A stretch of DNA of 64,000 nucleotides from Ignavibacterium sp. (GCA_020724775.1 DYGG01000006.1:1-64000), one strand, 5' to 3'; counted from the first letter of the stretch, positions 15,709 through 24,868 are shown. Numbers and translations: made by a program. Notes: generated by a model from the sequence alone, not told the origin.

Positions 15709-17133
15709 ATGGCTGAAGAAGAAAAAAGAGAAATGCAGCCGCAGGCGGCGCCGGCGGAAGCAATGGCTGAGAAAGCCGTAGAAAAAGTATCCGATAAAGA
15801 ATTCCAGTCTATAATGGGAGACAATTTCGCCGACTTCAGTAAACTGGCAAATCTGCTTCCCTCATTCAAAACGGCTGATGGCGACCTGGTCCGCGGGGTG
15901 GAATGGCTCGACCCCAAGAAGGACTTCCAGCGCAAAGAATTTCTGACCAAAAAAGAATTCGCCAAACAGAGAAAACTGCTCGCCCAGAGACTCAAAATCT
16001 GGCTCGATTACCTCTCGCGCAGCGGCGACCTCGACGAAATCCGCAAACAGTTAAGCGAGGATTCGGCCAAACTGGAGGCGAACCTCGAAAAGAACATGCG
16101 CCGTGTTCATCAGGCGGCGCGTGAACTGGAAACGACATATCGCGCTATCGAGAAGTTCTTCGCCAATGCCCAGCAGGAACCGGATGAAAAGGTCAACGCC
16201 TATTTCGCTAATGTCTCAGCCGAGGAACTGGCTAATCCTGATGACCGGGAGAAATTTGAGCAGTTGTCCAAAGCGGTGGCTGACCTGTACCGCGAATGGA
16301 GCATCAAAGAATGCTTTGCCATGGCGGTTGTTCCGGGCTATCTCGGCAGTGTCGAGAATATCGATACCTTCGCCCGCCAACTGGGGATGCCGAACAAGGT
16401 TCATATCCTCACCGACCTTCCCAATTTTGAGAAATTCGAAGAAGTGATGGATATGCTGGAAGACCCCAATTATGCCAACCTAATGGGTATCGACAGTTAC
16501 AAGCAGTACGTGTCGGTATTTGCCAACTATGTCCTCGCCCGCAACGCCAACCAGTTTGAGGATGACGATATGTGGATTCCCCCGTCGGCGGCCGTTGCCG
16601 GCAAGATGTACCAGGGCGACCTGACGATAGGAATGCAACAGCCGATGGCCGGATTTAAGTTTGGGAAGATTGCCGACGCCAAATATCTTCGCTTCAAAGC
16701 CAACCAGCCCGACGCCTCTAAGATTAACGAAAAAGGCGTCAATCCGCTGGTCAACTTTGAGGGGATGGCGGTGGCGATGGGTGCGGCCACTCTCTTCTCC
16801 AAGGAAACCTTCAATGTCTATTCCATCCGGCGCACCTACGACTATGTCTACAAAACGATGCGCAATTATCTGAACAAACAGACTTTTACGGTAATTGACC
16901 AGAAATTTATCGATACCATGCGCAAGGATATCGACAAATTCATGAAGGCAATCACCGGCGGCGACAATATTCTTCAGGATTACAAAGTTGAGATTTTCGC
17001 CGATGAAGAGATGCGCAAGCGTCAGGAAGTGGATGTCAAAATCAGCCTGAATCCCAAGTATCCGGCGCGCACATTCAATATTGAATTTGTCGCCTGGAAC
17101 CAGGACAATCAGACCAACGTGAAGGATAAGTAA
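15709..17133 (+). CDS. tssC: TssC, large contractile sheath subunit
   Basis: A 474-residue protein; ATG 15709 follows GTGAGG at 8 bases and is preferred over GTG 15700. The length fits TssC (about 450-500). An acidic, Ala-rich N-terminal tail and a long helical segment (~90-150) precede the conserved sheath core, with stretches such as FVANY-like VFANYVLARNANQFEDD and PPSAAVAGKMYQGD, and GVNPLVNFEGMAVAMGAATL with the ending FTVIDQKFIDTMRKDIDKFM. It forms the contractile sheath with TssB, encoded 14 bases upstream. It resembles TssC of the Bacteroidota-type systems. Confidence 0.92.
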   Translation: MAEEEKREMQPQAAPAEAMAEKAVEKVSDKEFQSIMGDNFADFSKLANLLPSFKTADGDLVRGVEWLDPKKDFQRKEFLTKKEFAKQRKLLAQRLKIWLDYLSRSGDLDEIRKQLSEDSAKLEANLEKNMRRVHQAARELETTYRAIEKFFANAQQEPDEKVNAYFANVSAEELANPDDREKFEQLSKAVADLYREWSIKECFAMAVVPGYLGSVENIDTFARQLGMPNKVHILTDLPNFEKFEEVMDMLEDPNYANLMGIDSYKQYVSVFANYVLARNANQFEDDDMWIPPSAAVAGKMYQGDLTIGMQQPMAGFKFGKIADAKYLRFKANQPDASKINEKGVNPLVNFEGMAVAMGAATLFSKETFNVYSIRRTYDYVYKTMRNYLNKQTFTVIDQKFIDTMRKDIDKFMKAITGGDNILQDYKVEIFADEEMRKRQEVDVKISLNPKYPARTFNIEFVAWNQDNQTNVKDK

Positions 17134-17237
17134 ACGCGAAAGGTTTTGCCCTGGTGCAGAAACGGGCGGAGAATTACCGGAAATATTCAAAGGTTTTTAA
17201 ACTTATCAGTCATAATATTTATTAGAAAGGAGTTCTT

Positions 17238-17642
17238 ATGGCTCGGAGACCAATTCTTGAGATCGATGGTGTGGTTTACAAGAACGTTTACCAGGTCTCG
17301 TACGAACTTTATACCGCGAAGGATGAAACCGGACGCCCTGCCGATCGGGCACATGCCGGGGTCATTAAGATCACTCGTGAGTCGGATGAGAATGCCAATA
17401 TCGCCCGCTGGGCTATGGATTCCAGCAAGCCGAATTGGAAAGCCGGGAAAGTGACTTTTAAGAATCCCGATGACGCCACCATGAAAGAACTATCATGGGA
17501 GGAAGGTTTTATCACCCGCTACGAGGAGATGATACCTCATATCAAACAGCGTCCTGACGACCAGATTTTCGAGTATTTCGAAATTTCCTGCCATAAACTC
17601 AGTATCGGCGATGCCGAGATTGATAACCGCTGGCAGGAGTAG
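17238..17642 (+). CDS. hcp: Hcp/TssD, T6SS inner-tube protein
   Basis: A 134-residue protein with AAGGAG before ATG 17238. It has the pattern of the Bacteroidota-type TssD: an N-terminal strand pair (ILEIDGVVYKNVYQVSYELY), the segment GRPADRAHAGVIKITRES, then VTFKNPDDATMKELSWEEGFI and a closing HKLSIGDAEIDNRWQE. Rings of six Hcp stack to form the tube that is expelled by sheath contraction. No C-terminal toxin extension. It is preceded by a 104-base gap and followed by a strong hairpin, so it may be more abundant than its neighbours. Confidence 0.9.
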   Translation: MARRPILEIDGVVYKNVYQVSYELYTAKDETGRPADRAHAGVIKITRESDENANIARWAMDSSKPNWKAGKVTFKNPDDATMKELSWEEGFITRYEEMIPHIKQRPDDQIFEYFEISCHKLSIGDAEIDNRWQE

Positions 17643-17655
17643 TTTTTTTCATATT

Positions 17656-17680
17656 GCGGGTGGGAGTATTTCCCACCCGC
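17656..17680 (+). terminator. Hairpin between hcp and vgrG, possible partial terminator or mRNA stabiliser
   Basis: A perfect 10-bp GC-rich stem, GCGGGTGGGA (17656-17665) and TCCCACCCGC (17671-17680), with a 5-base loop. It lies 13 bases after the hcp stop and 12 before the vgrG start. There is no T-run after it, so it is not a standard terminator. A hairpin placed just 3' of hcp could protect that part of the message and raise Hcp relative to VgrG. Confidence 0.65.
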
Positions 17681-17692
17681 TGAAAGACGGTC

Positions 17693-19453
17693 ATGCCTGA
17701 AGAAAAAACAACGTTACTTGAAACGCCGGCGCTCTGCTCCCTTCAGATCGACAATAAGCAGATTAAGTACGATATATCGTCGGTTGTGCTCCGGCAGTAT
17801 GTCGATGACCATCATGTTCTGCAGGTTCGTATTCGGCAGGTCGGAAAAGCAACCTCCAGCCGGGATTTTGATGACCCCACCGAATACGCCAATTTCCTTG
17901 GTAAATCCATTGCGCTGAACATCAAGCCCGGTGGCGGGATGGTCGATGCTTCGCGGGAACTGGAATTCATAGGAGTAGTGACTAAGGTCAGTCTTGACAA
18001 CAGCATCGACGGGCTTAACACCGTCATGATTACAGGACACAGCCCTACTATCGCTCTTGACGGTCCCAGGCATAACGCCTTCTTTAATGAACTGTCTGCA
18101 ACCGACATAATCGGCAATATTATCCGCAAGTACCCTGTGACGATGGGGGCGCAGGAAGCGACCCGGGGAACTCTCAAATTCTGCGTGCAATACAACGAGA
18201 CCGATTATGATTTTGTAATGCGCCTTGCCGGCGCTTATGGGAAGTTCGCTTTCTATAACGGGAAGGAATTCATGCTGGCTAAAGCCTCCGGCTCCGGTAC
18301 CGAGGACCTGACCTGGCGCGAGACTCTGGGCTCATTCTCTCTGGGTCTGGGAACGCAATCGGCGGAATTTGAATCGAGCCTTTATAGTTATGAGCAGAAC
18401 AAGGAATACTCGCAGGATACCAGTTCCATGTCCTCGCCAACGGCGCTGGCGAATCTGTATAAAATTTCACCCGATGCCTCCAAAAAAATTTACACATCTT
18501 CGGGATTCTCCAATCAGCCGCGTCTTGTCAGCGATGCGCAATCGCTGGATGAACATCTCAAGAATGAGAAGAGCGGCGCTATAGGAAAAATGATTGTCTG
18601 CACCGGGCAATCGATAGTTCCCAAAATCGTTCCCGGCAATTGCGTAAAGGTGCGCGGTATGGATAAATTTGACGGCACCTATTATGTCACATCTGTCCAT
18701 CACCATTACAACGAAAGCGGTAAATACCAGAATACCTTCGAATGCATACCTCTTGATACCGCTTTCCCGAGCGTCAAAAAATTGCCGCCTGCGCTTACTC
18801 ATATACAAAGCGCGGTTGTCACCGACAATAATGACCCCGAAAAATTGGGGCGTATAAAGGTCAAATTTCCCTGGCTGCCCTCGGATGAAACCCCCTGGAT
18901 TCGGTTCTTGACGCCGCACGCCGGCGCCGAACGCGGCTGGTACTGCCTGCCGGAAGTGGGCGATGAAGTTCTGGTCGGTTTCGAACGGGGACATCCCGAC
19001 CTGCCGGTGGCGCTGGGATCGCTGTATCATAAAGATGACGAGCCACACGCCGACACCAATAATGATAAAAACGACATAAAGATGTTCCTTACTCGAGGTG
19101 GGAACCGCATCTATTTCAAAGATGAGAGCGGCAGCGAGCAATTGATAATCGCCATGAAGGACGGTAAAAACAGCATCACTATGGACCTTTCCGGTTCACC
19201 CAAAATCACGATTGAGAGCGTCGATGGCGACATAACACTGAAAGCCAAGAACATCACTTTGGAAAGTACCGATAAGGTGGAAATAAAAGCAGATAAGGAT
19301 ATCGTTGCCAAAGCCGGTGGCAATTTGGAGATGGAAGGAACCGCCGGGTTAAAAGCCAAAGCCTCCGGACCGGCTGAAATAGAGGGAGCAATGCTGAATT
19401 TGAAAGGCCAGAGTCAGGTTGCTGTCAAAGGCGCCATCATCCAACTGAATTGA
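17693..19453 (+). CDS. vgrG: VgrG/TssI spike protein
   Basis: A 586-residue protein. The N-terminal half is the gp27-like hub (LQIDNKQIKYDISS ... LEFIGVVTKVS), then the gp5-like OB fold (AVVTDNNDPEKLGRIKVKFPW and ERGWYCLPEVGDEVLVGFERG) with the conserved GRIKVKFPW and PEVGDEVLVGF motifs. The C-terminal beta-helix needle has short repeats (ITLKAKNITLESTDKVEIKA ...) and ends without a toxin extension (VKGAIIQLN). It forms the spike on the Hcp tube, capped by the PAAR protein at 6706. No strong ribosome binding site is seen; the hairpin immediately upstream may affect its translation. Confidence 0.95.
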   Translation: MPEEKTTLLETPALCSLQIDNKQIKYDISSVVLRQYVDDHHVLQVRIRQVGKATSSRDFDDPTEYANFLGKSIALNIKPGGGMVDASRELEFIGVVTKVSLDNSIDGLNTVMITGHSPTIALDGPRHNAFFNELSATDIIGNIIRKYPVTMGAQEATRGTLKFCVQYNETDYDFVMRLAGAYGKFAFYNGKEFMLAKASGSGTEDLTWRETLGSFSLGLGTQSAEFESSLYSYEQNKEYSQDTSSMSSPTALANLYKISPDASKKIYTSSGFSNQPRLVSDAQSLDEHLKNEKSGAIGKMIVCTGQSIVPKIVPGNCVKVRGMDKFDGTYYVTSVHHHYNESGKYQNTFECIPLDTAFPSVKKLPPALTHIQSAVVTDNNDPEKLGRIKVKFPWLPSDETPWIRFLTPHAGAERGWYCLPEVGDEVLVGFERGHPDLPVALGSLYHKDDEPHADTNNDKNDIKMFLTRGGNRIYFKDESGSEQLIIAMKDGKNSITMDLSGSPKITIESVDGDITLKAKNITLESTDKVEIKADKDIVAKAGGNLEMEGTAGLKAKASGPAEIEGAMLNLKGQSQVAVKGAIIQLN

Positions 19454-19461
19454 CCTGCTCC

Positions 19462-19836
19462 ATGGATTATTTAGCGCTTCCTTTCATTTTAAGAGAGGGG
19501 TATCTCTCCCGGGCTAATCTCGAGGAATCAATAACCTTTTCAATCGGCTTGCTACTCAGCACGCGTATCGGGACCATGCCCTTTAATCCCGAATACGGCT
19601 GCGACATCTGGGAAAAAGAGTACTCCGACCTGTACACCGCCAACAAGGCGGACATTAGAGCCAGTCTGCGCAACGCTATCGATAAATTTGAACGGCGTCT
19701 TTATAATGTCTCTATCTCCTTTTCCAGCGTCGCCGACACCTCGCCGCACTCGCTCGGGATGGCTGTCAAAGTCAGCGGTAACTACCGCGATGACGGGGAG
19801 GAAAAAAAATATGAAGGGACCTTCCATATCGGTTAG
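19462..19836 (+). CDS. tssE: TssE, gp25-like baseplate protein
   Basis: A 124-residue protein of the GPW/gp25 family; ATG 19462 lies 8 bases after the vgrG stop and is preferred to an overlapping TTG at 19450. The segment ITFSIGLLLSTRIGTMPFNP, followed by EYGCDIWE, is the gp25 hallmark, a conserved Glu-rich turn (the EPR-like position is EYGCDIWE). It connects the baseplate to the first sheath ring. It resembles TssE of the Bacteroidota subtype (MDYLALPFILREG start). Confidence 0.9.
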   Translation: MDYLALPFILREGYLSRANLEESITFSIGLLLSTRIGTMPFNPEYGCDIWEKEYSDLYTANKADIRASLRNAIDKFERRLYNVSISFSSVADTSPHSLGMAVKVSGNYRDDGEEKKYEGTFHIG

Positions 19837-19847
19837 GAATTCAGAAG

Positions 19848-21515
19848 ATGAAGATTGAAGAAGCCCGCTCTCCGGAAAAAATATTCTATGAAATGCATCG
19901 GGAGTTGCGCGCCTGGAACTCCAAGATTCCGGAATCGCCCGACCGTCTCGACCCGATTCTGAAAATACTTTTGCAACTCTACTCGCACCAGTTGTCCCTT
20001 ATAGACCGGCGCATAGGTGAAGTTTGGACGAATGCCGCTCACGCTCTGGTAAAGGCGGTCTGCCCGGAAAGCAAGCATTGGCCTGTCCCAGCGCACACAG
20101 TAATGCGCTGCAAGCCGGCCGACCCGGTAGTGGAGATTGACCCTCATACTCGCTTCTACTACAAAGAGAAACGGGAGGGAGGGCAGACTTTTTTCTTCTC
20201 TTCGCTGCGGCGGGAGCGTTTGCTGGCGGCCGAAGCCAGTTATGTATTCTTCAAATTTGGACGCTCAGTGGTTAATCTCTCTCCTTCCTCGCGCAACGAA
20301 CCCGGTTCAATGGCCCGTTCGCAATTCACCAGCGCCCCCACTGGCTCCGGGCAGCTGTATATAGGCATTCAATTTGCCGGGCAACCAACCGACTTTGCCG
20401 GCGCTTCTATATTTCTAAAAGGTTCTCTCGAGGCCCTTCGCCAGCTCCGCTGGTCTCATTGGTATCCGGGGAATCGCGGGGGCGAATTCCATCAGTCCGC
20501 CGAATTTTGCCCCGGCTTGACCAATGATTTCGCTCAACTCTTTACCACCAATGAGAGGATTATTGACTGGGGCGGTCTGCGCACCGGTGTTGACCTGTTC
20601 AAATCTCTCGAAGAAAACTTCGTAATCATTCCCTCGTCGTTTGCCCATTTCTGGGAGAAGGGTAGACCGCCGGCAGAACTGGTTGAAGCCCTGGGAGCCG
20701 AGAGTTCCGCTCTCGAAACATCCCCTCCGCTTTATTGGGTGCAGGTCATTTTGCCACCGCGCGGCGACAAAGCGCGGCTTCTTTCTTCATTCGAGATGAA
20801 TTTCAACTGCTTTATTGCCGTCAACAAGAATGAACTGACCCTCTTCAAGCATACCGGTGGAAACAAACTGGTCGAAGTGGAACTTCCCGAAGAAATTGAC
20901 AATATTCTGGAAATTACCGGCGTCATCGATTCCAGCGGGCGCACTTATTACCCGCGCCATATGATTCAAAATCAGAAAGGGCAGAGAGGTTATTCCCTTG
21001 AAGAACGGGATAAGCGACTTATTATCTGGTTTGATTTTGCGTCCGATCTGGAACTCCCCCCCGATTCTATCACCGTAACCTACGCAGTCACGTCCGGAAC
21101 AGCGGCCAACGGCATCGATGCCGGCAAGATCAGCGAATTGTATGAAAATCATCCCGGCCTGGTTTCGGCGGAGAATATCACCTCGACCGGCGGGGCTATA
21201 CCTGCGCGGTTGGAAGAGCAGGTGATAATGGAAGTTTCGGCGCGACTTCGCAACCGCGACCGCGCTATGACCTTCGTTGAGATTGCCAACTGGGCTAAAA
21301 CGTTTGACCCTCGAATAAGATCTGTTACCTGTGAAAACGGAGTGGTCCGGGCAGGACGGGGGGTGCGAAGAAGTATCATGGTCAGAGTAAAAATCAATCC
21401 GGCCGAATTCCATTCAGACGAGGAAACCTCGCTGTTGTCACAGCGTCTGGAGTCATTTCTGAAATCACGCAGCCCTATCAATACCCATTTTACTGTGGAG
21501 ATTACCAGGCAATGA
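19848..21515 (+). CDS. tssF: TssF baseplate protein
   Basis: A 555-residue protein between TssE and TssG, the standard order. The start shows the TssF pattern, a helical N-terminus with RLDPILKILLQLYSHQLSLI and VPAHTVMRCKPADPVVEI. Later segments include SFEMNFNCFIAVNKNEL (compare TssF NCFPVVNL-type motif) and a helical C-terminus (SQRLESFLKSRSPINTHFTV). It is slightly shorter than the proteobacterial form (about 590-620). Its stop overlaps the TssG ATG by 4 bases. With TssG, TssE and TssK it forms the baseplate wedge around VgrG. Confidence 0.9.
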   Translation: MKIEEARSPEKIFYEMHRELRAWNSKIPESPDRLDPILKILLQLYSHQLSLIDRRIGEVWTNAAHALVKAVCPESKHWPVPAHTVMRCKPADPVVEIDPHTRFYYKEKREGGQTFFFSSLRRERLLAAEASYVFFKFGRSVVNLSPSSRNEPGSMARSQFTSAPTGSGQLYIGIQFAGQPTDFAGASIFLKGSLEALRQLRWSHWYPGNRGGEFHQSAEFCPGLTNDFAQLFTTNERIIDWGGLRTGVDLFKSLEENFVIIPSSFAHFWEKGRPPAELVEALGAESSALETSPPLYWVQVILPPRGDKARLLSSFEMNFNCFIAVNKNELTLFKHTGGNKLVEVELPEEIDNILEITGVIDSSGRTYYPRHMIQNQKGQRGYSLEERDKRLIIWFDFASDLELPPDSITVTYAVTSGTAANGIDAGKISELYENHPGLVSAENITSTGGAIPARLEEQVIMEVSARLRNRDRAMTFVEIANWAKTFDPRIRSVTCENGVVRAGRGVRRSIMVRVKINPAEFHSDEETSLLSQRLESFLKSRSPINTHFTVEITRQ

Positions 21516-22417
21516 CCGAAAAGTTCATGCCCGACTTTACCAGTCACAAATCTCCTTTTCATTTTACTACGGCGCTCAATACCCTGATTCGAATCGGTGT
21601 TGACCTCGACCGGGTAGAGATTCTGGCGGTGGGAGAGTCTGAAAACTATAAGGGCGAAATCTTATATCAGGAGCCGGCCCCGGGACGGGTAATTACGGAG
21701 GAAAGCCGCATCGTTCTGCATGTCGGGTTCCCCAGCGCCGTTGACCAGATGCCGTACCAGTTTTTCTACGGCTTGCAGACCAATGTGGCGCGGTCGCGCG
21801 AATGGGAGATGCAGTCGCGGGAATTAATGGCTCCTTTTGATGCCGCCGTCATTCGATACACTTCCGTAGCCCGAAATCTAATACTCAAATACAACCTTGG
21901 GGTGGTTGAATATGAACATCTGGTTCGATTTCTAAAACTGTTTGATTACGATGTTTTTCAAAGCGGCGATGAGATGCGTGAAGCCCTCCTCTGGGCGGCC
22001 CTCTTTCCCTCTTTTCATTACTGGTCAGCCAATCCGGAATTAATGTCTCATTTCCTGGAATTGCTGTTTGAGAAGGAATTCAGAATTATTGAAAATCACC
22101 GGGCCGAATTTGCCATACCGGCGAATATTCGTTACGCTCTTGGCGCCATTAGCGGACGTCTCGGCAAAGAAACTATTCTGGGCAAATCCTTTTATGAATC
22201 AGATTCTACCTACCAGATAGAAGTGCGCAACATCAGCGCCGCCGAGATGCGCGATTGGATGCCGAAAGGAAGAAAGAGAAAGAAACTGGAAACCGTTCTC
22301 GATATCTGTATGCCGGGGTATTTGAGTAGATTGATTAAACTGGTTTCGTCGGATAAAAGAGTTCATATTGGCACGAAAAGATGTCAATCTTTCCTTGGTT
22401 TTTCCAGCCAGATTTAA
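21512..22417 (+). CDS. tssG: TssG baseplate protein with an N-terminal PASTA-like segment
   Basis: A 301-residue protein coupled to TssF (ATGA overlap). The middle and C-terminal parts fit TssG by position and size (VDQMPYQFFYGLQTNVAR; LLWAALFPSFHYWSANPELM; a helical GAISGRLGKETILGKSF). Unusually, residues ~25-72 look like a PASTA unit: a helix (TLIRIGVDLDR), then a strand and GEILYQEPAPGR, followed by VITEESRIVLHVG, which matches the Q-P-PG-...-V-...-VG pattern of PASTA domains. PASTA units elsewhere bind muropeptides or act as assembly scaffolds; what one would do in a cytoplasmic baseplate is unknown. The promoter of the next operon begins 6 bases after the stop. Confidence 0.82.
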   Translation: MTEKFMPDFTSHKSPFHFTTALNTLIRIGVDLDRVEILAVGESENYKGEILYQEPAPGRVITEESRIVLHVGFPSAVDQMPYQFFYGLQTNVARSREWEMQSRELMAPFDAAVIRYTSVARNLILKYNLGVVEYEHLVRFLKLFDYDVFQSGDEMREALLWAALFPSFHYWSANPELMSHFLELLFEKEFRIIENHRAEFAIPANIRYALGAISGRLGKETILGKSFYESDSTYQIEVRNISAAEMRDWMPKGRKRKKLETVLDICMPGYLSRLIKLVSSDKRVHIGTKRCQSFLGFSSQI

Positions 22418-22422
22418 TGGGC

Positions 22423-22451
22423 TTGACAACAATAGGGATAGATGGTAAATT
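22423..22451 (+). promoter_or_regulatory. Sigma-70-type promoter upstream of tssK
   Basis: TTGACA (22423-22428) and TAAATT (22446-22451) are separated by exactly 17 bases. Transcription would start near 22458, 19 bases before ATG 22477, with GAGG at 22465-22468 as the ribosome binding site. This places tssK, tssL-like, tssM-like and the small exported gene in a second transcription unit within the T6SS cluster. Confidence 0.65.
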
Positions 22452-22476
22452 CAGTTTTTATGCTTGAGGCAAGATA

Positions 22477-23925
22477 ATGGATGACTTGAACTTATATTCT
22501 GTGAACTGGCAGGATGGCATGCTTATCACCGAGCGCCATCTGAAAGAGCAGGAAAAATACTTCGAGGAACTGACTCGCTGGCATAGCCTTCACGTTGGTG
22601 ACCGCTACGGTCTGGTGCGAAAAAGTTTCGACGGTAAGCCGGCGATTGGCTTTAGGGCTGTCATTAGCGGGAATCGCCTCAAGTTGGAGATTACCAGATG
22701 CCAGGCATTAACCCCGGATGGCAACTATATCGAGATTAGCGAGACCCTGCGCAATCCGATTGGAGCCGAAGCCAATGTCACCGAGCCGGTCATCCCGGTA
22801 TATATTAGCGTTGACGCCGTCTCCAAGCGCCAGGTAGGAGATCCTGACCCGGAGGAAGACCTTCCACGGATTCCGTACCTGGTCAATAATTATACCGCCC
22901 ATCTTCAGAAACCAAGCGGCCTTCCGGAATCCAGTTATCTGAAAGTGGCCGAACTGATAGTCAGCGGCAGCGACGTTCGGAACTCCGACACTTATTTTCC
23001 CCCCAGTCTGAGCCTGAATGCCGATGAGCGACTCTCTCAAAAAGCAGTTGATTATCGCAATCGTCTGGAGAATCTTCTGTCGCTGGCATCGCGGGCACAT
23101 CTGGCTGTCTCGGTCAGCGGCGCTATGGCCGGTGAAAGCACACAGCTTCAATTGGCTTTCCGAGAAACGGTCTATCTGCTGGTTTATCATCTGGCGGCAT
23201 CAATTGATGATTTTGTCATCGGTCGCAACGCCTACCACCCCTTGCGATTGGTCATTTTCTTTAAGAAACTGTTTCGCGTCTTCTCTACGCTTATCAACCT
23301 CCAGCCCGGCTTGAAAGACTATCTCAACGAGAAATATTTCACCAAAGAATTGAATACCGATGTGGGGAAATTCATCTCTATCGTCGAAGCCTTCATTATG
23401 AAGGAGTATGACCATCAGGCGCTCGGAGAGCATATACAGTCTATCGATGAGATTTTGGGAGTTCTGCGGGGTGTTCTGGGGTTCCTGGCGCAAACGAAGC
23501 GGGAGCAACTGGGCGAGCAGGCAATGGCGACCGACACTCTTACTTACAGCGGCAGGACCTACCGGGTGGCTCCCTTCAGTTCCAACCGGCTGGAGCAGGT
23601 CGGTGAACTTTGCTACTTAATGATTGACGTCGCGCAACCGCGGGCGGTCGCAGATGCCGTGGTACTGATGTCAAAAGACCTTTTCACCGTCCCCGAATGG
23701 AACAATATGCAGGTGCGGCTCGGTTTAAACGACGCCCGTGGGCTGGGGGAGACCGACCCGGTCGATGTTGACACTAACACCTTCGGCAACAAAGTGGCGC
23801 TGCACCCGAAAGATATGATGCGTTCTTCATCTGTGCGACAGATTACCCTTATTTTCCGCGGCGCCAAAGATGCCTCGAAATTCTCCCGTTTGGGGAAAAT
23901 GGATTTGATAATATATTCGATGTAG
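22477..23925 (+). CDS. tssK: TssK baseplate-to-membrane adaptor
   Basis: A 482-residue protein. It begins with the TssK signature around VNWQDGMLITERHLKEQEKY, in which the W-..-GM-...-H sequence matches the family's VWSEGMFLxPQHFQ. It continues as a beta-rich shell domain (LPRIPYLVNNYTAHLQKPSG), a helical shoulder (~200-330) and a C-terminal head domain with QVRLGLNDARG and ARQITLIFRGAKDASKFSRL-like strands. TssK joins the baseplate to the TssL/TssM membrane complex, so its presence fits the membrane proteins that follow. Length is near typical (about 450). Confidence 0.92.
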   Translation: MDDLNLYSVNWQDGMLITERHLKEQEKYFEELTRWHSLHVGDRYGLVRKSFDGKPAIGFRAVISGNRLKLEITRCQALTPDGNYIEISETLRNPIGAEANVTEPVIPVYISVDAVSKRQVGDPDPEEDLPRIPYLVNNYTAHLQKPSGLPESSYLKVAELIVSGSDVRNSDTYFPPSLSLNADERLSQKAVDYRNRLENLLSLASRAHLAVSVSGAMAGESTQLQLAFRETVYLLVYHLAASIDDFVIGRNAYHPLRLVIFFKKLFRVFSTLINLQPGLKDYLNEKYFTKELNTDVGKFISIVEAFIMKEYDHQALGEHIQSIDEILGVLRGVLGFLAQTKREQLGEQAMATDTLTYSGRTYRVAPFSSNRLEQVGELCYLMIDVAQPRAVADAVVLMSKDLFTVPEWNNMQVRLGLNDARGLGETDPVDVDTNTFGNKVALHPKDMMRSSSVRQITLIFRGAKDASKFSRLGKMDLIIYSM

Positions 23926-23944
23926 TTGACGGCACAGGCTTAGA

Positions 23945-24868
23945 ATGGAAATACGCGCTTATATACAGGACCTCTTCAAATATATCGAGTCATTCGAGAA
24001 AGGGGCGGCCGGTTTTGAAACGGAAGCCTTCCTGCAGACCTACAACGGCATCTATGCCGTATTTCAGGCGCTTCGGGAGCAGCGCGACAAGGCGGTCAAA
24101 GTCGATGAATACTTTCATGATTGGATTCGTCAATCTCCCCTGACCAGTTCTGATTTGCGGCAACTGGCGGTGCAGATAATGATAACTTATTTCGAATCGG
24201 AAGCCGATACCGACGGTCAGACCAACAAGTCCTATCTCTACTGCCGGGGATTGCGCGGGGTTCGTCAGGATGTGCCTTTCTTCGAGAATTATCTTCTCCC
24301 CCTGCTCTTCAAAGAGGGGAGTCTCGGCGGCAATTTCCGACTCAGTCAGTTCTTCCTTAATGAGATGGCGCGGTACATAAACAAATTTGGCAAGAAGGTC
24401 AATCTGGGTATGACACCCGAAGAGTTTTCGGCGCTTTCCGATCCGATGAAATTTCTTGAACTGGCGCGCCGACGGGTAGAACTCGGAAACGATATCCTCA
24501 AAGACCGCAGCAGCCTTGAGTTCAATCTCCAGCGGATGAATAACTTCAACAAACTGGGACAGAAAAGCCGCCTGATGGACCAGTATCTTACTGAATGGCA
24601 GTATCTGACCAAGACCAGTTTCTGGCAGACAATAAAAGATTTTTTCAGCGTTCTGGGCGGGAAATTCAAGGGAGTCTTTTCCAGTTCGCGTTATTTTCGC
24701 CTGGTCCTTACTCAGAGAAACCTGGCATACTTCTACTATACGTTTCTTATTCTCCTCTTTCTGTTTCTTGCCATATTTGTCCCGGTAAGTTGGAATAAAT
24801 ATTCGCAGAAGCAATTGCAAAATCTTCAGGACAAAGTCACCCAGGTGCAGAGCGGGAGTCTGAAATAA
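23945..24868 (+). CDS. TssL-like tail-anchored membrane protein
   Basis: A 307-residue protein. The first ~250 residues are helical and cytoplasmic (FKYIESFEKGAAGFETEAFL; FFENYLLPLLFKEGSLGGNF; LELARRRVELGNDILKDR). A single hydrophobic helix follows at ~258-280 (YFYYTFLILLFLFLAIFVP), leaving a short Gln/Lys-rich tail. This layout, a cytoplasmic helical bundle with one C-terminal anchor, is that of TssL/DotU, and it sits between TssK and a TssM-like gene. I see no clear DotU-family motifs, so homology rests on architecture and context. It probably contacts TssK and the TssM-like protein in the inner membrane. Confidence 0.7.
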   Translation: MEIRAYIQDLFKYIESFEKGAAGFETEAFLQTYNGIYAVFQALREQRDKAVKVDEYFHDWIRQSPLTSSDLRQLAVQIMITYFESEADTDGQTNKSYLYCRGLRGVRQDVPFFENYLLPLLFKEGSLGGNFRLSQFFLNEMARYINKFGKKVNLGMTPEEFSALSDPMKFLELARRRVELGNDILKDRSSLEFNLQRMNNFNKLGQKSRLMDQYLTEWQYLTKTSFWQTIKDFFSVLGGKFKGVFSSSRYFRLVLTQRNLAYFYYTFLILLFLFLAIFVPVSWNKYSQKQLQNLQDKVTQVQSGSLK

